A stretch of 64,000 nt of DNA from positions 1,922,001-1,986,000 of the forward strand of contig JAMPIQ010000003.1 in NCBI GenBank assembly GCA_024699855.1, given 5' to 3'. Position numbers and translations under genes: made by a program. The notes beneath the pieces are model-generated. The model was not told where the DNA came from, did no database searches, and was given only the letters and a program-made list of their open reading frames with translations. Below are positions 26,640 to 37,360 of the stretch, in pieces. Source of the stretch: Aphelenchoides besseyi (taxonomy: Eukaryota; Nematoda; Chromadorea; Rhabditida; Aphelenchoididae). The first letter of the stretch is position 1, and every line of letters begins with the position of its first letter.

Positions 26640-27216
26640 CAAATTAACACAAGCACCGCTGTTGCAGACTCCGACCTTAATACACGATTTTAACTTCTGA
26701 CCCACTGTTGTAAGATACAATGATTCTGTTGACCAATTGATTTGTGTCACAAAACCCGTAGAAAACGATGCTGATAGTGAAACTTGAAAAGCATATTAAT
26801 AACTAATCTCGAGTTGACGTAAACGCGATTCATTCAAATTGAACGTCAGCCTACAGTTGAACAATCAACAGTCACAAAAATTGGTTTTGCTTCATTTTGA
26901 TGTTCAAACTAGACGCCAAAAAGCAGAGAACAAAAGGGAACAAATGAACGGAGAAGATAAGAAGGAGTTTCAATGAAATCAACCTTGTGTTGGGGTTTGT
27001 ATTCGATTATCTCAATAACACCAAACGAATAACTTGCAATCAACCATTTACAATAGTAGTATATATATACTATTTCTAAGACAGCCCATTTCTTCTTTTT
27101 CCCAGCACACATTCTACACTACTTTCATAGGGTTTGCTTTTAAAATTATACAAAATTCTCAATAAAGATGTTGTTTCTATGCCTAATAAAGTAAGGACAG
27201 CCAGTCCCAAATTATA
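26640..27216. other. No gene seen
   Basis: AT-rich DNA up to the mariner-type insertion site (TA at 27215). It contains a TATATATA run near 27060. No coding support. Confidence 0.4.
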
Positions 27217-28598
27217 CAGGGTGGTTAAAAATGAACTCCCACTTTTTTTCCCGAAAAAAAAATTTTTGAAATGAAAAATTGGAAAAATCGGTTAGTTTTG
27301 TTAAATCGTTATGGGCTACAGTGCTCAAGAAAAAGCGAAGTTTGTTGGTGTGTTCATTGAGGAGGCGTACTGTTACGTCAAGTTTGTCAAACGAATTCGT
27401 CGTGATGCCGGAGATGATGATGCTCGTAACCCCGATCGCAAAACCATCCAAAAATGGGTGGAAAACTTCTACGCCACTGGTTCAGTGCACGGCGAGCGCG
27501 GTATGCACAAGTCCAAGTGAGTTCGAGTTTTGCTTTTTTTTCATTGCCCTTTAGGCGTGTTCGAAACGCAGAGAAGCAATTGAAGATGTTCGAGAAGCGT
27601 TCGCGGCCAACCCTCATCTTTCAACGAGGCGCAATCCGTTCGTTATTGGACCCAGTGGTGATGGAGAAGACGAGCCAACCACTCAGATGTCACGAAGCAC
27701 ACTCCAGCTTATCCTCAAAGAAGACCTGAAGATGCGTCCCTACCATCTTCAGATGGCACACGCTCTCGACGCTCCAGATCCCGCCACGCGAATGAATTTT
27801 GCCCGAGACGAGTTGATGCGTCTGGCGGCTGATCCGGATCGGTTGAATAACTTGTTATTCATCGATGAAGCCCACTTTCATTTGGATGGGGGTGTGAATC
27901 GGCACGATTGGATCATGTGGGCAGATTCCAACCCGCATTGGTTCGATACCTGTCGTTTTCCCTCCCCGAAAGTGACGGTGTGGATGGGCGTTGGCATTGA
28001 AGGCGTGATTGGCCCAATTTTTTGGGAACCATCAGCCGGTCAACGGGGAATCAACTCCCAGTCGTTGGAACAAACTCTGGTTAACAAGATCCTGCCAACC
28101 CTTAGGGGTTGGCCCAATTTTCACAACATCTTGTTCCAACAAGATGGCGCCCCGTGTCATATTGGGAACAAGGTTCTGACTTTGCTCGATCGTGAATTCC
28201 CGGGGCGGTGGATTGGAAGAGGAACCCGTGCCCATCCATCACCCGCGGCTTGGCCACCTCGATCTCCAGATCTCACACCATGTGATTTCTGGCTTTGGGG
28301 TTACATGAAAGGCCGAATATTCAACACGGATCAGCGTCCCAGAACGCTCGACGAGTTGAGGACGGCAATTGTTGAAGTCGCCGACCAATTAAGACAAGAT
28401 CGACCAATGCGCGAACGAGTCATGGCCAACTATCATCGGCGACTTCAAACCTGCCTGGATCGACAAGGGGGACAAGTGGAAATCCGATGAACTCATTACT
28501 GTTAATAAATTGTGATCTCGAAATGAAAACAGACCGATTTTTCATTTTAAAAATTTTTTTTCGGGGAAAAAAGTGGGAGTTCATTTTTAACCACCCTG
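27217..28598 (+). mobile_element. Tc1/mariner-superfamily element A, intact-looking
   Basis: A 1,382-base element flanked by TA on both sides. The terminal inverted repeats start CAGGGTGGTTAAAAATGAAC and extend about 65 bases with few mismatches. A single transposase gene fills it. The long, nearly perfect terminal repeats and open transposase frame point to recent insertion. Confidence 0.88.
27311..28490 (+). CDS. Mariner-type DDE transposase of element A
   Basis: Exon 1 (from 27311) encodes an HTH region (MGYSAQEKAKFVGVF, RKTIQKWVENFYATGSVHG). The main frame then runs uninterrupted to TGA at 28490. The catalytic residues are visible: LLFIDEAHFHLDG (first Asp), NILFQQDGAPCH (second Asp) and SPDLTPCDFWLWG (third Asp). 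I count 46 residues between the second and third Asp, with the block FPGRWIGRG and a small insertion between them. This differs from the classical DD34D and DD34E groups and resembles invertebrate FPGRWIGRxGP-type mariner relatives. Joining exon 1 in frame needs an acceptor at ACGCAG (about 27572) rather than the nearer CTTTAG. If that acceptor is not used, there is a frameshift. Confidence 0.8.
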
Positions 28599-28732
28599 TA
28601 GAACATACAACTTTAGAGACTTTTCATTATTTAAACTCGTGAATTGGACATAAATGATTTTAAAAAATAGTTCTGGGTGCAAAAGAACTTTTTTGATTCT
28701 CTTATTACAAGTAAAGAAGAGCAAAAATGTTC

Positions 28733-28806
28733 GTGCACATGCGGGGATTGAACTCCTGACATGAGGACGATGGTACGCGCTCTTAACGACTGCACTATTT
28801 ATGCAC
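28733..28806 (-). other. tRNA-like 74-base sequence, degraded
   Basis: The minus strand has GTGCATA at one end and TGTGCAC at the other, which pair over seven positions, a TAGTGCAGTCG A-box-like block, and GAGTTCAATCCCC as a near-perfect B-box and T-loop. The T-stem and anticodon stem do not pair well. Probably a tRNA pseudogene between two mariner insertions. Confidence 0.4.
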
Positions 28807-28941
28807 ATACGATCACTCCTCTTCGAAAGCTTTTAATGTGACGGTTCAACGTTTCTCTTCCTTTTTTTTATGTTTTACTTTGCTTTCTTAACTGAAAAGC
28901 GTTATGAGAATAAACTCTTAGAAGCAAAATCTTTTATAATA

Positions 28942-30325
28942 TCGGGTTGTAACGAAAGTTTTGTCTGATTGCGCAATGCATTTTCTAAAATTGGAACGAA
29001 AGAAATTGACCGGTCGATTGGAAATTAAACCAAGTGTCAAATTTGATTTATTGGATCTGCTGTTTCTCGATATCGCTACTCCTGTTTCCTTGACTAATTT
29101 CGTCAAATGGGCCTCACTCGTGAACAAGTGCGACTTCTGCTTCTCAACGAATATCGTCTCCATCACTCGCCCGCCAAAGCCGCCGCCATCATCAACTTGG
29201 CACATGGAGCGCGAACGACCACCGAGAGGACGGCATGTCGATGGTTCAAAAAGTTCGACGATGGACTCGAGGATTTGGCCGATCAACCACGAACAGGACG
29301 TCCGCCAACGGTTCATCAACCGACGGTTCTCAACGCTGTGGCCAATCGACCTGCGCAATCAACTCGCGAATTGGCCATTGGTTGTTCTGCAATGATCGTA
29401 TGGGGGACATTGAGACGAGCGGGTAAGCAATTCTTTATGTCTACAACCACTAATGGTTACTCTCGTCTAGGTCTCCGGCATCGACGAGGACGATGGGTAC
29501 CCCACGAGTTGACGGACCTGCAGAAGCAACGACGAGTCCGAGCTGCCGAAAATCTCCTCCAGCAGCAACGTGCCAACGCGTTCGTCCACCGGCTCCTAAT
29601 CTGCGACAAAACATGGGTCCAACTCGACAATCCATATCGTCGTGGGCAATGGTTGCGTCCCAATCAGCGACCGGTTAGTACACTCCGGCCGAATCTTTTC
29701 CAAACAAAAGTTATGCTTTCTTTTTGGTGGAATCGGTTAGGTGTTGTGCACTAGGAGTTGTTGGGCCGCGGGCAGACGATCACTTCGGAACTGTACCGTG
29801 CCTAAATGAATCGAGTCGCCGCCGCCCTTCGTCATCGCCACGACGTTCTACTACTTCAAGACAACACGCGACCGCATACCGCCTGAAGAACTCAACAGCA
29901 CCTGAGGACTTTGGATTGGACGGCCATCGAGCACCCGCCGTACTCCCCGGACCTATCGCCAACGGACTACCATCTCTTCCGTTCGCTAAAGACGTGAATA
30001 CGAGGACGCCGATTCAACGACGTCGATCATCTCCGCCGGTCCCTGAACTCATTCTTCGCCCCCCGTCATCACTCATTCTACTCCCGCGGAATCACTCAGT
30101 TGCCCGAACGGTGGCGGCGAACTATCAACGCACACGGTGAATATTTTTAATACTCGGTTAAGAGATAATAAAGAATTCTAATTTACAACGGAAACCATAC
30201 TTAGGCAGTAGACAACTGAACAGCCCAAACTTCGTTCACACACTTCCAACCGACCGGTCAATTTCTTTCATTCCAAATTTAGGTCACCCATGACGCAATC
30301 AGACAAAACTTTCGTTACAACCCAA
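28942..30325 (+). mobile_element. Mariner element B (DD34D), degraded
   Basis: A 1,384-base element flanked by TA (28940-28941 and 30326-30327). Terminal inverted repeats of about 90 bases start T(C/T)GGGTTGTAACGAAAGTTT, with scattered differences. The transposase frame is inactivated (see separate entry). Confidence 0.85.
29107..30150 (+). pseudogene. Classical mariner DD34D transposase with four stops
   Basis: One reading frame, split by a 48-base intron (29422-29469), carries the whole protein. The HTH part is MGLTREQVRLLLLNEYRLHH and the linker motif is GRWVPHELTD. First Asp: HRLLICDKTW. Second Asp: LLLQDNTRPHTA. Third Asp: YSPDLSPTDYHLFRS, 34 residues after the second. The C-terminal motif is LPERWRRTINAHGEYF. 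Four in-frame stops interrupt the second half (29752 TAG, 29800s TAA, 29880s TGA, 29980s TGA), with no frameshift. Three of the four are explained by single C-to-T changes (CAA or CGA codons). Confidence 0.85.
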
Positions 30326-31162
30326 TACAAGGTGTCCCAGCACAGCCCAAAAACCATCAACAATTTCGCGGCGGAACGGGCGGTGGCCTAAAGAGGTAAT
30401 TTAGCAATTGAGGCTCATGTCACAACAGAGCCAAAGAAGTAGAATTGAAGAGAGATGGTGGTGGCATAGCCACATCCATTAAACCTTTCACTTTGTCGTT
30501 TACTCGTCGTTAAACAGGCAGTCTCCCTTCACAGATCTCTTTTCGTTAACTTTGGTTTTCATTTCCGGTAGATTTACAGCTCTTAGAAACTACGGTTTAT
30601 ATTGTCAGTACAATCAATTTTGATCTTATTTGTCAAATCAATCAAGTCGAGTGAAATGCTAGCCCTTTGCTTCAAAATGCAACTTTGGTTTGATCAAAGA
30701 CTTTAAATTTACTGAAGATCATTCGTTCCTCGTACTTGTCAATCACAATTCAAATCAACGTTTGTAAAGCAAAACGAAACTTTTCGTTGTTAACATGGTG
30801 GGTAGTTTTTCATGAATCCGTCAAATAAACGACCATAGATACATTGTCAGTGAAACCAATCGAGACGAACAATGAAATGAACTTTGAAGTCCTCACTTCC
30901 ACGTCTTTATAAGCATCTACTTGCAACCGCTAGTTTGAACAATCATCAAAACACACCTTTTCTCCTTTTTCTGTTTATTAGCGTGTTCATCAGTTCATAT
31001 ACAACATTAGCCGTTCGATCAGGAACAATCCTCCGTTTAATAAAAGAAGTAGGTTTCAGCAATAAGAACAAAATGACCGTTGATTGGTAGTATCGTCGTA
31101 ACATGATTGCATTTTGGTAAATAGCAAATCTGAAACCACGCATAAGATCGCTTATAGGTCGT
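30326..31162. other. No gene seen
   Basis: About 840 bases between mariner B and the cln-3 relic. A hydrophobic open frame (30884-31090) has no recognisable match, and I leave it out. Confidence 0.4.
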
Positions 31163-31840
31163 TTGGTTTGGCCAGTAATTTGGGATTTTTGACGATGCTT
31201 AGCGCGGCTTCGGACATAATGAATCGAGAACTGAACATCATCGAAACCGTGAATCCAAATTCTACACGTTGTGAAGTTCAAACAAAGCACGCTCATATCT
31301 AAAAGACGATGTTTAGATTGAAGTCGGCCACAGGAACTGAAAATTCACTCCATTGGGCAAAGTCTTACTGGTACGGTAATCAGCACATCGAAACGAAATC
31401 TTGTTTCAGGCAGATATTTTTCCAGCTTTCATCCTCAAACTTACTAGGCCATTCTTTATGGATCGCATACCAGTTGGATGAGTGTATTTCACGTGGAACT
31501 TAGTGATTTGGAGTTTTTAGAGTACGTCATGCTTCCTTTTGTGTGTTCCAACTAAGTGCTTACTTAACAATATGGTTTTCTGCAAACGTGAAGATCAGTT
31601 TGTTGGGTGTTGTTTTTGCCTTGATAAGCGATGGCATTGGTGATGTTTCATATCTGTCTTTCTTCTCATTATCCAAAATATGAAACCCAAGTTTACATCA
31701 ACAACAAGTCAATCTTTAGACACATGGTGTCGGCTCTTTGTAGTGGCACCGGTTCAGCGGGACTGATTGGATCCTTCTTATACGCGTTTTTGACTGAATC
31801 AAATTTGGTCGGCTTGGCAGCAAAAACGGCCATTTGCTGA
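31163..31840 (+). pseudogene. cln-3 (battenin) pseudogene
   Basis: Two CLN3 blocks are clear. The N-terminal one reads FGLASNLGFLTMLSAASDIM, then NSTRCE. The C-terminal one reads LLGVVFALISDGIGDVSYLS and, in another frame, ALCSGTGSAGLIGSFLYAFL. These match animal CLN3 GFWLLGLCNNF..VMLSAAHDIL, GVVFASISSGLGEVTFLSL and SSGTGGAGLLGALSY. CLN3 is a lysosomal multi-pass membrane protein. The middle of the protein is not recognisable, the first block ends in a stop, and a one-base shift separates the last two. It is a decayed copy lying just inside the right arm. Confidence 0.75.
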
Positions 31841-31906
31841 CTCAAACTCCTACATTTCAAGGTTTGATCCGATAGTCTCAGTCGATATTTGATGGATTGC
31901 ATTATT

Positions 31907-33668
31907 CAGAAACCCTCTCTTGAAGTTCAGTGTTTAAACAATAAGAGACATTCCAGAGCATTCCACAACTAGAGGTTTGTCCTGATTTGTATCAGTCATT
32001 GTTTGATTATTTCAGGCCCCGGAGTCACTCACTGGTGATTTGAATTTTTCTATCAGAAGCAAACCATTCCCGGGGCAAATCGCATCTTCTGGTTTTACCT
32101 TAAGGTTTGTTTTGAGTTGTACTATTCATTAATTGGTGATTGAGACGCCGCGAAACAATCCTCTGTGATGTGAGTGCTTTGTTCAGAAAGAAAACACCTC
32201 GCGGTACTCGTAGCTGGAGGTCAGGCTTGGGTGCCGCCAACCAGTATTTAATGGTCGTAGATCTCCCAGAAGCCATCATTTGTAGCTGAGTGGTCCTCGA
32301 AGAGTACGCTATTCGAGGTAAGTTTCGATTTCTGTTCTTTTTCCTAACATATTCGGATTTTCAGGATCACTCAGCTCCTCGTCCTTTGTTTGTTTCAAAA
32401 CAAACAAACAAGGGAAATTTACAATTCATAGCCCCTGTTGTGTTTGTGTGTGTGTGTACACACAAGATAAGTTTATTCAATTTGTATCAATCAGTAACTG
32501 ACTTATTTTAGACGCCCTCGAATCACTCTCAGCAGTGATTCGAGGGTTTACAAGACAAATGTGAATACCGTACTAGACAGAAGTTGGGAAGACACTTGGT
32601 TTATTGCGTGCTTAGTAATGATAGCGTGGTTTTTTCAGCTTTTTGGTTTTGTTGAATATTCTTTCATTTCAGATGCTTTCGGACGAGAAGAAAGAAGAAG
32701 TTAAGGTACAGTACGCGATTTTACGAAGCATTAGGGCAACGGCGACGAAATGCAAAGTTTCCAAGTCGACTGTTGAGCACGTACTCAAAAACCTGAGCAG
32801 AAAGACGAGCGATACTCGGTCGTCTAAAGAAGTGAATTCGTGTCTTCGTTGTCGATTAAACGCCATGTAGCCAGCCAACTTCAAGGCGGTAACCGCATTA
32901 TTTCGCGTTCATTCCAGGATAACCTGGAATTGGAGGACGATCGACCAACGATTCGCCGCTGGGTGAATCGCGACAAATGGGTGGTAGATCAATCATAATC
33001 CTCGGTGTCATCTTTTCAACCCGGAAACTGCTGATCGACGTACGTTCTTCGTCTATCTCTTCAACTTTTGATGGCAATTTAATCCGTTACAGGTTTGCAA
33101 CGATCACTACAAGGCAGTCGACTACGTTTCGTGTCTCAATTTGAAGTTCTTCCGGTGGATCCGAAAGCAAATAAGACGCCGGTTCTGGGCGTGGCGACAA
33201 GACCTGACGCTAATTCACACGGCGAGGACTGCCACTGACTTCTTACTCGACCAGCAAGTAGCTACGAGCGATTGGTCATCCCGTAGCCCAGATTTGAATC
33301 CGATGGTTAACTTTTGGAAGCTGATGGAGGACGAAATATACAAGAATGGTCAATTTCGCACGAAGTCCGAACTTCTGGCCGCAATCCATCGCTCCGTCCC
33401 GAAGATTAAGGCCTTCTTCTCCTGTATGAAGAAGCGCCTTGAGGACGTGGTCGGAAAGCGAGGCGTTCAGATATCTTAACAAAACAAAGTGCCTTCCAAA
33501 TGTTTGTTCACTCCTATTTTCAACTTTTGTTCACTTTTTTATTAAATATATTTTTTATTGCTTATTCGAATGCTCTTTGTCTAAGAGGTCTAATGTACAA
33601 AAACCGATCGATTCCCTTCAGCCATTCGCGAGGTACACGTGTTTTCCAAACTTTTGTCCAGTACTGTA
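31907..33668 (+). repeat. Right arm of 1,762-base inverted repeat
   Basis: Reverse complement of 22738-24499 without detectable difference. The outer edge is CAGTACTG's complement followed by TA at 33667. The inner edge at 31907 lies within plain sequence (CAGAAACCC), where similarity to the left arm stops abruptly. Confidence 0.9.
32566..33668 (+). mobile_element. Tc1-like transposon, inactive copy 2
   Basis: Same element as at 22738-23840, here in + orientation. The HTH piece is at 32667-32870 and the C-terminal piece at 33141-33479. It has the identical Glu-to-Val loss in the catalytic triad and identical frame breaks, which shows that the two copies share an already dead ancestor. Confidence 0.8.
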
Positions 33669-34168
33669 AGATTAAAAACGATGTAAATTTCTATCACTTA
33701 AAATAGCTTTCGTACTCTGAATTAATAAATGGCTAATCTGCTCAATAACATAACTGCATCTTTTCCATTTTATAGGGTAACATCAAAGAGATTAGTTGAC
33801 GAACTTCTAGACCGCTTCCTGCCGTAAGTTTTGTAATCTCTAAAAACGATCAAAAATAAGCAAACTGTGGCCTTAAAAATTACCAACAGAGTGGGTTTGA
33901 ACTGCTCGTCAAATTGAAATTTGTCACTTGACATATGGAAAATATATAGATGATTAAATTTGGGCTTCACCAACGACATAAATGCTCGTGCGGTTGCCGG
34001 TGCAAAAACAAAATGACCAAAAGTTTTAAAGTTCCAGTAGCCTGGATCCCTTAAGTATTAGTTGAACTCTAAAGTCGAACACTTTAACGCGTGCTGAACC
34101 GCAACGCAAAAGTTAGACAAAACGACCTAAAGATAAATCTGAACACAAGAAAACATTTCATAACTCAC
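33669..34168. other. No gene seen
   Basis: Right flank of the island. One short splice-like exon (about 33776-33820, TSKRLVDELLDRF) looks coding, but nothing joins to it. Confidence 0.3.
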
Positions 34169-34353
34169 CATTAGACGGAAAGAACGTGGTAGTTCTATCG
34201 ATTCATGGCGGCGAAACACAAATTGTTTTTCCGTGATATCTAAGTCGAATGTCAAAGAAAGGAAGTTTGATTTTGCCTACCATTATTTTTAAAGTGCAGG
34301 AACAGAGCATCACGAGCTTCCTGATTTAGTTGTAGCTTTGTTTGAGTAGCCAT
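34169..34353 (-). CDS. Two-exon 5' fragment of an unresolved gene
   Basis: An ATG at 34353 opens MATQTKLQLNQEARDALFL, and a phase-consistent intron (GTAGGC...ACTTAG) joins ITEKQFVFRRHESIELPRSF. The frame reaches another good donor at 34168. I could not find a convincing next exon in the following 400 bases, so the gene is either truncated or interrupted. Family not recognised. Confidence 0.35.
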
Positions 34354-34914
34354 GGCCAAAGATCTGAAGTTCGAAACGAGCAATCTTAATGTCCGCTACC
34401 TTGTAGAAAGCACAAAGAACAAAGATTACAGTTTAGTTTAACATCGAATAGGGCTTCTTCAACTAAATGGCTGTGATTAGAAACTCAGTAGCTCATAGAG
34501 GTGGAATTCCCCAAAATTGCGGGACTCACATCTCAAATTAGTTGTCCAAAGTGTTCAGTAACGGACACTCCAACGGCATAATTTGTTTTGTTCAAACGAC
34601 AACGCTGTTGTTTCAATAACAAACGTTTTCGCACTAAAACTCGAGGGGCTGAAACGATGGGTCATTGAACTCACTGTTTTTGCACACTCACAAGTACATT
34701 TGGTTGAACAGCGGATGTCAATTTGCAATCTTTCGTATTGTTTTTGAGCTTGATTCTAATGAGGTTAAATGATCTCGCTAGCCAATAAACCAAAAACCTT
34801 CAGTTTAAATGAATCAATTTCATGTTTATCTTCAAAAACGTTTGTGTAAAACGCAAGACGTGTGATTTTAGTGAGTAATCTACAAGAAAAGTTTATTTGA
34901 AATGCACACATTAG
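34354..34914. other. No gene seen
   Basis: Spacer between the fragment above and the 3' end of the receptor gene. No coding support. Confidence 0.4.
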
Positions 34915-36116
34915 TTAGCAAGTTTGAAGTCTGATATGGGGTAGAGTTGGACGTGAATGCCGAAGTCTTGAGTCAATCGGAACAATCGAATTTGTACGTT
35001 TGTTGGGACGAAAACAAAGAATCGAAAAGACTCGAGAACGATAAGTCGGAATGCAAATTAACGTCAACGCCGGACCAACACACGCCGTCCAATGGAACAT
35101 CATTGAAACCAACAAACTCATCCATTTGGAGCCGAAACCAAAGAGCAACACAATCAAACACGAGATTGCCGGAATAACTGAGATGCAAACCGGAATCGCT
35201 GCCTAAATTTTTAATTACAAAACAGAAACAGTGTGTTTAAGTTACGTTCAGAAGTAGCATATAGTTCATACCGCGTTGCAGTTTCCGGGTTTTAGAAGAA
35301 AAGATTGCTGATTGAGCATTCAAAACAAACGTAATCTTTCGACTACATACCACGATCACTCCATAGATCATGGTGGTCACAATCGATGCGTAAAGAACAA
35401 ATGCTCGACAACCCCACGTTTTCTGAAACGATGAGCAATTGATGTCGATCGTATTTACACTCACCGTATCACTCACAGCAAATCGAACTAAACTTCCGTC
35501 TTCTTCTGTCCACATCGGATCGGAAAGAATTTCACGATAAGCAATCGGATCCGCTGAGAACGAAGTGTAAAGACAAATGACATGGAAAGAAGTTCCAATA
35601 TAAACAGCTGCCGTCATCAACAACAAACGTAAAACAGATGGGTTTTCAGCGCTGAAATCTTCTGAACGAAATCGAATCGACTTCGACTTACCAGCAAACA
35701 ATCTGATATCGAACCACGTATTCAACTAACAGTTTGGTACAATCGTAACAAACGGACCACACACAGAAGCATGTTGCAATGTTCAAATGAGTTTGCGATG
35801 CGCCACGTATCGGACCGTTTAGTACCATGATAAGTGCATCGTCCAGAAACAAGACTTGCTAATCTCAATAATCAGTTTGTTTGTGAGACCTCAAACTTAC
35901 CGGTCGAACATAAGTCACGATGGCAAGAAACAGAAACTCGGAGAAACAGCTGAAGAGAATGACGTTTTTGTACGAACGCAAAAACTTTTCGGTCTCCACA
36001 AAAACACAGAAAATCAAAAGGGAGTTCAGAAGAAATGTGATCGCAATGGCTGCTATCTCGTTGTAGTAATGGATTTGTCGAGTGTTCATTATAACAATAA
36101 GAACAATGAACACCAA
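34915..36116 (-). CDS. Serpentine chemoreceptor (7TM, Str-superfamily-like)
   Basis: Six exons with consistent phases, start at 36116. TM1 is AAIAITFLLNSLLIFCVF. It is followed by the QVLFLDDALIMVLNGPIRG block typical of the region after TM2 in STR/SRD/SRH receptors, then CFCVWSVCYDCTKLL, a long exon with TAAVYIGTSFHVICLYTSF, ASIVTTMIYGVIVV, and a last exon with PVCISVIPAISCLIVLLFGF, then WTACVGPALTLICIPTYRSR, the family's N/G-PL-TL..IP.YR end. The long C-terminal tail is basic. It looks intact. It is not closely similar to the receptor at 20696-21768. Confidence 0.75.
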
Positions 36117-36544
36117 TGTTTACATACATGTGGCTTCAAAAATCGAACATTTTGAAAAATTTAAAAGCTTGGAAACTGACAAAATCAGTAGTCAACATTT
36201 CACAAATTTGGTTGTGTCCAGTTACGTAGACCAAAACATAATCCAATAGTCATTAATCGGGTTGTCTAAGAACTCAAAGGTTTGTCGAATTCTATAAATT
36301 TCGTTAGCATGGAACTCATGACTTTGTTGTCCATGAACTTTTGTGTTATGATCAACTTCATAACTAGAGTTAAAAAACAAATCACCTGTAAAACTATAAA
36401 TTTGATTGATTGGCTTCGTTGAAAATTCAATTAATGTAGCAAGACATTCATCATTCACGATTTTTACGATCTGTCAACTAGTTTAATTCGCTCGAACTTT
36501 ACTGATAAGAAAGAGGTTAAACGGTCAGAGACGAAAAAACAAAG
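36117..36544. other. No supported gene
   Basis: A 78-codon minus-strand frame (36222-36458) has coding-like composition but no splice partners and no recognisable family. Left as uncertain. Confidence 0.3.
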
Positions 36545-37304
36545 ATGTTTAGAGTGTTGGTGACTCCATTGCTACTCGCCTATGGACTCAAAATTCTGTT
36601 CTATCAGGTGGCTTTCGGACACTCGCACGTTTTTAGTTGACGATTGGCTGGGAAATTGATCGACAGAAATCATGTGGTGATAAGTTGGATACTTTCTGTT
36701 GCAATCGCTTTTAGGATCAAGTTTTCGCAATGCGGACTCCCGAGCTGAAGACCAATGGAACGGACAGATTTCGTCGAGCTTTTCGAATCGGAAACTTCAA
36801 ATCACCGCATCTGCAATTAGCGCATATGAACGACACGTTTGGTTCAAAAACCGACTATTTGCCTATTCTTCAAGAAAGTCAGCGGTTATTTTGTACATGT
36901 AAGAAGAGAAAGCAAACAGGAAAAAGGTTTAGATTGTAGAGTTATTAACTGATAGGAAAAGATCACGGTCAATAGCATTCGAGAGGCTGTGGACGAAGTT
37001 CTGAAGAGGCCCAAGTGAAGCGAAGAAGGAAATTGGTTTGAGTATGTTTTTTAGTTATATTGAAAATGTATATTTGATCGCCCGAATGCTTCGCTCTCAG
37101 CCTCATAATCAGAAACTCGACTTCGTTCGAAACTTTGAGTTTGCCGCCGAATTCCCTTCGTGGTCCAAACTAATGCAACTGGAGAGCGAATGGCAGAACT
37201 TCGCATTTCGACATTCATTGGTTGTCATTCCCGTGTTTCTGACGTTTTTCTTTTCGATTCTGTTTTTGACTTTGCGGCACTTCAGAAACAATCAGAGACT
37301 TTGA
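36545..37304 (+). pseudogene. UDP-glucuronosyltransferase (UGT) relic, C-terminal part
   Basis: The 3' half carries the C-terminal signature of nematode UGTs: TVNSIREAVDEVLKRPK, then IARMLRSQPHNQKLDFVRNF, EFAAEFPSWSKL, and a final TM helix (VVIPVFLTFFFSILFLTLRH) with a short basic tail, as in type I membrane UGTs of the ER. The first two blocks are separated by a stop. Upstream pieces (MFRVLVTPLLLAYG; TPELKTNGTDRFRRAF) do not form the donor-binding or N-terminal UGT domains. The relic is therefore far shorter than the usual 500-530 aa, and probably a dead or chimeric copy. Confidence 0.5.
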
Positions 37305-37360
37305 AATAAACTCGATAGTCGAACACAATCATATTTTATTTTCACAAAAAACAATTGAAA

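Noticed and set aside
27454..27729. Alternative frame through the start of the mariner A main exon
   Set aside because: It lacks transposase content. The frame that continues into LKEDLKMRPYHLQ is the real one.
24500..31906. A single giant self-mobilising element (Maverick-like) between the arms
   Set aside because: No polymerase, integrase, protease or capsid-type genes are visible. The content is ordinary gene relics plus two independent mariners with their own ends.
33776..33820. Exon of a ligand-gated channel
   Set aside because: Only about 15 residues look coding, with no further exons in reach.
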